Source: Gnetum montanum (taxonomy: Eukaryota > Streptophyta > Gnetopsida > Gnetales > Gnetaceae). Taken from it: DNA of 64,000 nt. The stretch is taken from the NCBI GenBank assembly GCA_015680685.1, contig MNCI01006000.1:596271-660270 (forward strand), in the 5' to 3' direction. Every line of letters begins with the position of its first letter. Positions within the stretch are counted from its first letter, which is position 1. Made by a program: the position numbers and the translations under genes. The notes beneath the pieces were generated by a model, which worked only from the letters and a program-made list of their open reading frames with translations, did no database searches and was not told the origin of the DNA. Positions 48,130 to 57,551 of the stretch are shown here, piece after piece.

Positions 48130-48705
48130 GTAGGATGGCAGCTTGTAAGTCCTAGTTTTAAGTCCTGGGAGACTGTCATTACTGATTTTAAGTCTCAGTA
48201 GACCATGGCCCTAGTTTAAAGTCTGGGCAGACCGAGCAATGCTAGTTTTACATCGTAGCGGACGGTGTTGGGGCTGATTTATGGTCTCAACAGACCGTGT
48301 TGTGGATGTTAGTTTCATGTCATGACCCAAATACTGATCTGTGCTGATTTTACGTCTCAGCAGATGGTTACTTACCTTTGTCAGTTTTATGTCATGACGG
48401 ACAACCAGTGCTAGTTTAGCGTCGTGGCAGACACGTGCAAAAGATGCCAGTTGTTCATCGTAGCGGACCTGTACAACATTGCCAGTTTTACATCGTAGCG
48501 GACGGTTACAACTTGCCAGTTTTACATCGTGATGAATGATCAGTACCAGTTTAGCATCGTGGCAGACGTGTGAACGGTGTACTAGTTTTTCATCATAGCG
48601 GATGTTTATTGCCAGCTTAACGTCATAGTGGACGATGGTTGCCAGTTTCGCGTCGTAGCGGACGATGGTTGCTAGTTTAGCGTCATAGCGGACGATTGTT
48701 GCCAT
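48130..48705 (-). repeat. Post-integrase tandem array in C (GTCCGCTATGACGCTAAACTAG)
   Basis: About 14-16 units of 28-42 bp on the - strand, core GTCCGCTACGACGCTAAACTGGCAA. It begins about 25 bp after the integrase stop. The 164-codon frame 48211-48705 is the repeat unit read through (VRYDAKLATI repeated) and is not considered a protein. The B equivalent is 21218-21535. Confidence 0.88.
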
Positions 48706-48731
48706 ACCTAATATTCACACTGGAGATGCTA

Positions 48732-51700
48732 CTATATGTAATACCTCTTCAGATATATGTGATTGATAGGGTTTGGTAACTGGTTGCTGTCGACATCCGC
48801 TAACTTGAATGCTCCGTTGCTGTACGCATCAGTCACTAAGAAAGGGCCCTCCCAGTTTGCAGAGAATTTGCTTACTGGTTTACGAACGACTTTGAGAACT
48901 AAATCTCCTTTCTTGATCAGACGCTGTTGAAGATTGTGACGATGCTTTTGCCTCTGCTTGTCTTGATACTTTTCAATTGTATCAAGCGTCTGTATCCGCT
49001 TCTCTTCTACTGAATCCAAATCCATGACCCGAGACTCGGTGTGTTGAGCCTCATTTATAATCGTGGAGAGGACCATTCTCAGAGAAGGGATTTGCAACTC
49101 GAGGGGCAGCACTGCCTCAGATCCGTAGACTAGGCTATAGGGCGTACTATCTGTAGTTGTCCTACATGTAGTGCGATATGCCCATAGCACATAGATGATT
49201 TTTTCATGCCACCGTCTCTTGTTGCTGTCGAGCATTTTCTTGAGAAAATTGATGATGTCCTTGTTTGTTGCTTCAGCTTGACCATTCGCTTGCAGGTAGT
49301 AGGGCAAAGAAAAAGATTGTTTAATGCCAAGGCTATCACAAAAGGATTTGGTTTCCGTACTACTAAACTATGGCCCATTGTCGGTCACGATAGTCATCGG
49401 GAGACCAAATCTGGTTACAATGTTGTCTAAGATGAAATGGCAAATCTGTTGAGATGTGATCTTCCTTAAAGGAATAACTTCTACCCACTTCGTGAAGTAC
49501 TCAGTGGCGGTGCTTATGAAGCTATGACCTGTGGAAGATTTCGGCGTGATGGGACCTATAATGTCTAGTCCCCATCATTGAAATGGCCATGTTATCTGAG
49601 TTGTATGTAACTCTGTAGGTGACACGTGTATAAGATTTGCGTGACGCTGACACATATCACAAGTTTTAACCTTTGTCAGGCAATATTTTTCCATGCATGG
49701 CCAGTAGTACCCTAAGCGGCGAATTTTTGAAGCCATAGCCCATGGTGCTACGTGTCCTCCGCATAATCTCTTGTGAACCTCACCAACGATACGCTGTTCT
49801 TGGTCCTTGTTAACGCAAGTAAGCAGCATAGCATCAAAAGAGAGTCTACAGAGAGTACTTTCTTCTATGATTATGTACTACCTAGCTCACTTGCGGATTG
49901 TATCTTTCTGTGCGTGTGTCAATTCAGGTGGTAGATCACCTTGTAAGAGGTAAGTTTTAATGTTGTCATACCATTCTGGCATGCTTTCTTCGAGGAGAGA
50001 AGATATTTGCACCGCTTGAACGATAGGACCTGTACAATCTATTATTAGAGTAGGACAAGTGTCGAGTAGATGTGGAGGCACGTTTAAGGCCAGCATAGCC
50101 AGTGCATCGGCCAGTGTGTTATCATTCCGTGGNNNNNNNNNNNNNNNNNNNNNNNNNNNNNNNNNNNNNNNNNNNNNNNNNNNNNATAACAGTGGCAGCA
50201 CTACCACCTCTAGTGGTTGAAGCTCCGTCGAAATACAACGTCACTTTGGGGTCTGTCAAGACAGGGCTTAAACTATGTACATGTTCATCTAGAAACTCAG
50301 GCTCTATAGTTGCCTGATTGTTAATAGGTGACGTTACTAACTGGTCAGCTATCGTCTGGCCTTTCGTAGAAGATTGGCCAATATAATGCAGATCAAATTC
50401 TGTCGTGATAGCCTTCTAGCGAGCTATTTTTCTACTCTCATATAGGTTGTGCGTAATGGCCCTAAGGATGTTATTTTTACAGACAATGTTAACTTGGCTA
50501 CGGAAAAGGTAATGTCTACAATTTTTTAGCGTAAATAATAATGCTAGGCAATTATGCTCTACTTTGTTGTACCTCGTTTCGTACGCACATAGAGCATGAC
50601 TCAAGTAGTAGATGGGAATTTCCGACCCATCATCCCTCCTTTGACAAAGTAATGCTGCTAACACTACATCCGAAGTTGCGAGGTAAATGTAAAATGGTAG
50701 ATCTCTTTGTGGTGGGAAAACTGTTGGTAAGTGTTGAAGTTCTTATTTTAGGCTATCAAACGCACGCTGACAATCTTCCGTCCATTCAAAATTAACCCCC
50801 TTTTTAAGCAAATGTTGCATAGGGTGTAGCTTGCCGGTTAATCTCGAGATGAACCAACGTATAAACTGTAATTGTCCTTGTAACCCACGTAATTTCTTGA
50901 GGTCTGTGGGAGGCATTAATTCGACAATGGCTTTGACCTTATCTGGGTCAACTCATATGCCGGTTTCTGACACCACAAACCCCAGCATGCGTCCGGTTTT
51001 AACTCCGAATATGCATTTCTTTGGGTTAAGCTGGAGATTGTATTTGGAGCATCTTTTGAGGACTAACTCTAGGTCTTCTGAATGATCCTCTGAATTTAAA
51101 TACTTAATAACTATATCGTCTACATAATCATTTAGTCTCCCTAAGAGGTAATCGCTAAAGATGTATGTCATGGCTCGTTGATACGTTGCTCTAGAATTTT
51201 TTAGACCAAAAGGCATCATGGTGTAGCAAAAGGTGCCCCAAGGCATCATGAACATTATGATTAATTGATGTTAATTGAAGGACAGAAGCGCATGCCCAGC
51301 TATCGTATCGACTAGTTGGTCAATACTCGGTAGTGGGAAGTTATCCTTGATTGTGGCCTTGTTCAAATCTCGGAAGTCTATGCAGATGCGTATGCTTCTA
51401 GTCTTCTTTGGGACGACTACAATGTTAGATACCAAATCCGAGTAGTCGACTGCGCAGATGAAACCAGCCTGATACAGCTTAGTGATCTCATCACGCACGG
51501 CTAGCGTGATCACTGGCTTGATTTTTCGTACCTTTTGCCTAATTGCTTTAATCTGCAGGTCTAAGATTATGTTATGCTGGATTAACATGGGATCTAGTCC
51601 CAACATATCCTCATATGACCACGCAAATACTGTAATGTTGTCTTGAAGGACCTGTTTTATAGAATCGTGCATTTTCTGGTCTAGTAAAGAACTAACCTTA

Positions 51701-51957
51701 AGTGTTTTGGCTTCACCCTTATGCGTAACGATAGAAACCTCATTGAGGGGGTCTTCGATGATGTCTCCAACCTCCAGGTCTAGCATGTGCATCGACTGTT
51801 CTGGTCATTCTGGGGACGTTTCTGACGTGGCTATGGTTACATCGTCAAAGGGAGGGTTACTCTCTACTAGCGTAGGGTCAAATTGCCTAACTACTCTCTC
51901 GTATGGGCCTGTCAAAGTTAAGGGTGCTGAAAATGTTGCGTCCATTTGCCAACCGTC
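48732..51957 (-). pseudogene. Element C pol: RT, RNase H, archaeal-type RNase H, integrase
   Basis: The pol exon starts at 51957 after TTTTGCAG. RT 51800-50830: MLGLDPMLIQHNIILD, FPLPSIDQLVDTIAGHALLS, MPFGLKNSRATYQRAM, intact active site YVDDIVIK. RNase H about 50720-50400: YLATSDVVLAALL. Second RNase H about 50260-50030: LYFDGASTTRGGSA, then an assembly gap, then RNDNTLADALAMLAL. Integrase: CGGHVAPWAMASKIRRLGYY with CDMCQRHAN (49760-49640), core EYFTKWVEVIPLRK and FGLPMTIVTDN, DNKRxRWHEK-type stretch, and a C-terminal domain with KKGDLVLKVVRKP, ending LKRYYI at 48732. A few stops remain (for example after TVTDNGP). It would copy and integrate the element. Confidence 0.93.
50133..50185. other. 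Assembly gap (53 N) in the second RNase H of C
   Basis: The N run replaces the middle of the archaeal-type RNase H. The matching stretch in B is roughly 285 bp, so the nominal gap length is too short. The missing part contains the AEYE-type region seen in B and D2. Confidence 0.85.
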
Positions 51958-51975
51958 CTGCAAAATCGCCATATG
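51950..51975 (-). other. Probable 3' splice site preceding pol in C
   Basis: On the - strand: GGCGATTTTGCAG then GACGGTTGGC. It is conserved with B (17684-17700). Confidence 0.65.
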
Positions 51976-52216
51976 CGCAAGTGATTAGGAGAAAGCATGA
52001 CGTGGTGTTGTCGAACGTGGAAAGCTAACTGAATTTTGAATATTGTGAACAAGTTGTAATCAATGCTACCTAATTACGAGGCAATAATATGTGGTAGTTT
52101 AACGTTATTTCGAACAGTGGTGCATGTGATATCTGCCACCACATTAATACCTTGATTTTCGGGTTTTGTTTTAGAAAAGTCCCACTAAAATCATATATCA
52201 AATCAGTGATTTTCGC

Positions 52217-52223
52217 ATATAAG
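52217..52223 (+). promoter_or_regulatory. TATA box of the antisense gene in C
   Basis: TTCGCATATAAGTGAG lies 145 bp upstream of the ATG at 52368 and only about 260 bp from the pol splice acceptor on the other strand. The B homologue also has a TATA box. Confidence 0.5.
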
Positions 52224-52367
52224 TGAGTACTTTTCGGTGGGAACGGGCTGCTAGCTATCGCAAATTCAAATTCCTAACTGTTACGAAGCGAGAGAAAAAG
52301 GAGCAGAAGATTGGAACACGTAATTTGCGAAGACGTGAACGTGTGAAACTGTGAAGGTTTTGAAGCT

Positions 52368-55300
52368 ATGACAATGGCACCTAAAGTAAAAAGGAAGAAT
52401 ACGAAATTGGCTAAGATCGACGAGGTGCAAGAGAATCTGGAGCACGCTTCGCAGGCAGTGGTCGAAGTGAGGGACCCTAAGCCCTTGAACCGGTAGGCCA
52501 TCTCTTGCGTATTTGTGTTATTCTAGCAGTGTTTATTGTTGAAGCATCGTTCGTGTAAACGAGGGTTTTAGACTATGGACCTCACGTTAAGACGAGGGTT
52601 TAAAGGGAATTGCGTCTATCGCCATTGTCAGGGATGAACCTTGCACTGTTGCGAGGGTTTGGGTGATTTCAGCATGGATAACTAAGCGTAATTTGTAGGT
52701 TTTCTGTATTTAAACATGCAAATGTGAATCTAGATGTTGATCTGTGTATTGCATTTTCTATACAGTGTTATGCTAAAGCCTGTCTTAATCGTGTTAGACA
52801 TTGTTGGGGTTTTGTGCTGCATAAACCCGATCGTGCCTAATGTGCCTCCCCCGCAAACTCGATTGCATGGGAAGGCCATATGGTTTCGAAGGGGTGCGCT
52901 GGAGTTTCTGCAGTTCTCACTGCACAACTACAACATTATTATATGGTCTAATTTGTCAGGCGATATTGTTGGTGCCATTTTGGAGCACCTGCTGGTGGGT
53001 TCTACACAGGGAATTCTGGCTTTCTTGACAGATGGAGCCATTGATACTGGTCGTCCCGAGGACCGAGAACTTAGTGCCCGCGGTTTGAGGTGTTTAGGCT
53101 AGATCTGGGAGATGGCCCAGTTTAGTTGTTACCACGCCTATAACACTTTGTTCGTGGCTCGCCATGTCTCGACCTACTTCCAGAACCCACCAGGCACAGT
53201 GTACTACTCAGGTGGGTAAGCAATTTTGTTGGCTATATTGTCATTACATGTCTATTGTCTGAGTTTTGTAAAGCATAATATAAATCTATGTGGTATGGTA
53301 CAGGTTTTTTATTCATGAGAACAGGTTAGTAGGAGATGGTGATACGTTGTCATGGACCGAAATGTCAATAAAGGCATTTACCTCAGCTAGCAACGTACGT
53401 GCCGGTGTGATGGGGCAAATCGGCTTTGACATTCATGAGTACCCCACCCGCTATGCTGACGCTTTTGAGAATTGCCAGAATCTTGGGTGGCTACATGATG
53501 ACTGGACCTTGGATCCACCCCTTACCATTGAGGATGTGCAGAGGAACCTTCCTCCATTTCCTTTGCCATTTGGACCTGGTAAAACTGCTGCGTATTCTAT
53601 AGTTGTGTGGTGTAGTTGTGAATTGTGAACGTTGCGTAATACTGTTTTTGTTTGACCTATCTTACGTTGTTCAGTCAGGGAATCCTGGGAGATTACCCTT
53701 ACAATTTTCGGCCGTGAGGCAAATACCATCCTCTTCCGCTATGGCGACATCAAGGATGCACAATGCTGGCTCGGCCACGCGGTAACCCCAGTTGCGGTGG
53801 TCACCAAGATCTAAGAAGCGAGGCTAATGCATTTATTTTTAGCCACCACTCTTGATGTCCCCGCCAATGAAATGCTAACCCTGGTCAACACCTTCAGCGA
53901 AAAGGCAGAGCATTTTTGCATGCACGTGCATCACGTACGTGTAAGTTGTGACATTGACGCTTAGCTCTTTGCAGACCTTTTTGGCATCCCCTCTGATGGA
54001 CTTCCCATAGAAGAGAAGGTGAAGAGGAGTCTTGACTATCAGAAGTGGCTGGAGGAGTGGGTAAGGGTCAAGAAGGAGCCTAAAGGGATTTCTTGTGAAA
54101 GAATCAAACTAGGAATCGCCAAGATAGTTTATCCCCTTTTCCGGGCCCGGACTTTCCCCAAAAAGCTCTCGCAAGGGAAGTTCTTTTCCATAGAGCAGAC
54201 CCGTATTATGCAGGAAGTTCTAGAAGAAGGGACCCAGTTCAATTGGGCAAGCTATTTTGCTGCGGGACTACGCACTGAGATGATCAGGCTTCGCAGGAAG
54301 CTCGAGTCTCGCTTCAATGTGCATTACGCCTTCTTCATAGCTTGCCTTCGCCATTTTGCTGAGTTTTTAGTCATCCAAAGGGATGGGTTCTAGGTGCAAC
54401 AAGACCAAGACCAGCTATCCAAACCTTGGATTACACATATCCTCAGCACTACCCGTGGGCAAGATCCTCCGGAAGGGATTGGGGAATCTCTATCTATAAC
54501 GACCAGAGGTTTGGCAGTGCCTCGAGTGCGAGGCCTCGACAGTGCAGGCAGGATAATGCCTACTTACACTGGCGATGCCTTACAAGGGAAACGCTTGGCG
54601 GTAGAAATTGTAGAACCTGCAGCTCAGTGTAAAAGGCTCTGTATAGCTGAGGCTTCTACGGGGCCTGGGAGCGGCACGGGCCGAACTGTGGAGGTCAGAG
54701 TTCAGTGGAGTAAGCCTCCGCCTGGTAAGCGTGAAGAAATGTATTGAAATTTATACTACGCAATGTTTATTTAGGATATTTTGAATGATATATTAGCAGT
54801 ATTGTGATATGACCAGTGAAAATTACGGAGCAGCTGACCCCTGGAACATGGGCAGTGATACTGAGTCATGGGGAAGGGGCCCCAGTTTTAGAAAAAGAGG
54901 CCCCAGCTGTTCAGACAAGCACCACATAGACTCATGTGCATGAGGAGGCCCTAGCTGGAGGGGCAAGCAATGCATAGACCCTTATGCGTGAAGAGGGGAA
55001 GGAAGCAAAAGAGGTTGGTGGGGTCGCCACTGTTACTGGTAGAGGTAATGAATGTATTAGAAATTTTGCAGAATTTTGTTAATAATTAGAGTTTCTAACT
55101 TGACTACACTACAGGAGAAGAGGATGCATCCACATCCGTTGCTGTGAGCAGAGCGTGAAGAGACTTTCCTGACAAGTTTGCCTTCATGGAAGGCGTTGTC
55201 AGTGATATGATCGAGCGCCTCGAGTGCATCGATCCTGAAGCTGGTACGTTGTAGCTATAAAAGGTTTATTTTATTATACAGTAGTGATGTGTCATGTACA

Positions 55301-56078
55301 TTGATAATATTTGCTATTAGGAGCTCGCCTTCGATGGGACCCCACGGAGCCTATTGATTTGGACATAGCAGAGCCTCCATCTGATGGGGCAGTTGTGCCA
55401 CACCACATTTATGAGGAGATGCGTAAATGTGCGTTACGCTCAACACACTCCTTATGGGAGAGTAAGGGCATGAATGAAAACCTCTGGAAAAGGCTGCAGA
55501 GGTCAAAGCAAAAGATTGATTCTTTAACCAAAGAGGTCAGAGACCTGAAGTCACGATGCGAGTTCCTACAAGCGTGGGAGACAGGCGATGAGGACTGGCA
55601 TACTGCTGTTATTGACTACTCTCGTTATTGGACCGCCATCAAAAATAGCGTGCAAACCAGTCGGGCGTTGGTAGAGCAGCAGATGCAGATAGAGCTCCTA
55701 GCTCAGAAAAGCCAGGATTGGAGGGATTACTGTGCAAGTGTGCAAGAGTGGGGGCAGAAGGAAAAGGATCACAAAAATTTGCATAAGCGAGAAAGCATCG
55801 CTTATTGTAAACTTTATCACGACTCTGCCATCAAAGCTCAATCCTTGCAAGTCTTCCTTGACATCATTGGAGCATCCGAAGCCTTCAAGAAGTTCCAAGA
55901 GCAGGTGACTGTAAGTGCATCCCCGGAAAGGAAGATGACTCTCCCTGGGGGCCAGACTACAATCCCTACATTCTTCCTGGACCCACCTTGCTGGACTAGC
56001 ATGGAGAAAGGAAAGGTGAAGGCTGGAGCTGCTCTTGGGGATGAAGTATGGTCTAATCTGACTGAGGATGAAATCTGA
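52368..56078 (+). pseudogene. Antisense spliced gene in the protease-RT intron of element C; FCP1-like HAD domain plus coiled coil
   Basis: Nine exons can be read: 52368-52492, 52766-53215, 53304-53578, 53675-about 53790, 53843-53938, 53975-54724, 54817-55044, 55115-55243, 55321-56078 (about 970 codons). Most junctions have GT-AG ends and keep phase; the exon 4 donor is unresolved. Residues 1-42 are basic/acidic. Exon 2 resembles FCP1/NIF HAD phosphatases: KPVLIVLDIVGVLCC, WFRRGALEFLQFSLHNYNIIIWSN, IWEM and YHAYNTLFVARH, but DxDG is DIVG and the later DD is VA. Exon 9 is coiled-coil-like (WKRLQRSKQKIDSLTKEV) with a conserved tail (LDIIGASEAFKKF, WTSMEKGK). In-frame stops at 53100, 54391, 54927, 54975 and 55156 mean this copy is not functional as is. 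Confidence 0.85.
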
Positions 56079-56099
56079 CTGAAGTTATGTTGCAAAGGA

Positions 56100-56245
56100 G
56101 TGGAATTGCCAGTTTAAGGCCATAGTGGATTGTCACTAGTTTTAGGCCATTGCGGGCCGTCATGAGTGTTTGCGTAATCTGGAAGCTAGTTTTAGGCCAT
56201 TGCGGGCCATGGCTAGTTTTAGGTCATTGCGGGCCGTCTTGCGTA
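56100..56245 (+). repeat. Short tandem array AGTTTTAGGCCATTGCGGGCCGT
   Basis: Three to four units of 26-40 bp with cttgcgtaat inserts. It lies about 20 bp after the antisense gene stop, in the convergent zone with protease. It matches B 11040-11240 in place and core (GGCC-AATGGCC, TTAAACTAG). Confidence 0.8.
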
Positions 56246-56579
56246 ATGTAGAGAGCGTAATTGATGGTAGTGTATATTTTTTTTATTTTTGCGTATTTGG
56301 GCTAAAGTGATCAAAAGACGTAAATGCGTACATAACAAGAATGTAATAGCATAAAGAAGGAATGACACGCGTAAACATTGAAAATTTCTATATAGTAAAT
56401 ATGCATTGAGCGAAAACAAACTGCTAAGCGTAAACTGCGATAATTGGTAACAAACATGATAATGTGCGTAAATGCCGTTTAGTTCAACCGCTAATTCGCA
56501 ATTGTTTCTTAATGGCCTTCACGTTCAATGCTGCATAAGGGCGGAGGGGTTTACAGTCTGACTCCTCCACACCACCATC
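56246..56579. other. Intron sequence rich in GCGTAA words
   Basis: gcgtaattg, gacgtaaatgcg, acgcgtaaac, aagcgtaaac and gtgcgtaaatg occur within about 240 bp. No gene. Confidence 0.5.
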
Positions 56580-57551
56580 CTAAAATGGCAGGTTGGCCCA
56601 AGCTAAACTGTCATCATTAGTTTCAGTTTTTTGAGGGATTGGGGGATTAGTCTGATCATCCGAGGTTTCTATCTTCGAACCCCGTTCTTCCTCAATGTTG
56701 TTGACAGTCCTGGGGGCGATTTCATCGTCGCGTATTACAACCTCCCCTCCTGTGTAAGGTAGGTGTATTTCTTGATGTATCGGTGATGAAACCACCCTCA
56801 GCTGGGCTAACCAGGATCTCCTTAGGATCAAGTTGAAGCCAGGCATCTCCTCGACGACTAAGAATGTGGCATCCATTGGGAATTGATTCCCTACCACAAA
56901 CTTGATACGCATCGTCCCTTTGACTTGAACCATTGCTCCATTGAACGACTTTATGCATGTTGTCGTTGTGGGAATGATCTGGTCTACCAGACCCAACCTA
57001 TCCATGATGGGATAAGGAATGACATTTGCAGCTGCGTCGTCGTCTACGTGTACCCTCCAGATTTGATATTGACCAACCCAAATCGTGATGAACATGGGTT
57101 CAGTTGTCACCTGACCTTTCTCAAGATCATCTTTGATGGACTCGTCATGGAAGGTCAGTGAGGTGGGCTTAGGTTGCTCAGCTTCGAAAGGAAACATGAC
57201 CGCGTGTATCACTTCCTCCTCTGCTGGTAAGCTTTCATCCACAGGTATGGATGTTAGCATATGAACCATAGCCTCACGGAGTTTTTGGGATGTCATAAGC
57301 AGGTCATAGAGGCTCAGCGTTGTATTTTTTTGTTTTAAAGCCTGTTTAACCTGCGTAAACACGTCAAGGAGGTCCCTCTCTCGGCTAGGTTGTTTGTTCC
57401 CCTTGTCTTCCTCCATTCTTCCCAAGAGACGAACCTCCCGAGGTGGAATAGTGTCCGTCGGGGGATTGTTCCTTTTCTCGCCAAGAGGAGGTGACTGCAT
57501 TTCTGCATCTCTATCCTGTCTCTGAGGCACAGGCGAAGGCACAGAGGCCAA
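56580..57551 (-). pseudogene. Element C aspartic protease with upstream linker
   Basis: A single open frame of 323 codons with no internal stop, the best-preserved protease of the window. The N-terminal third is a charged/Pro linker with LYDLLMTSQKL. The protease core is at residues about 165-260: VHVDDDAAANVIPYPIMDRL, FNGAMVQVKGTMRIKFVVG, VVEEMPGFNLILRRSWLAQL. The active-site motif is DDDA, from a family consensus of about DDGA. The C-terminal tail is acidic/Thr-rich. It would process the element polyprotein. Listed as pseudogene because the polyprotein around it is broken. Confidence 0.85.

Noticed and set aside
48211-48705. 164-codon - strand open frame with repeated VRYDAKLATI-like units
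   Set aside because: It is the tandem array read through; B has the same array with no open frame, so it is a repeat, not a protein.
52368-56078. An ordinary host gene into which element C fragments happened to insert
   Set aside because: The gene lies inside one LTR pair at the expected intron position, and a homologue sits at the same position in element B.
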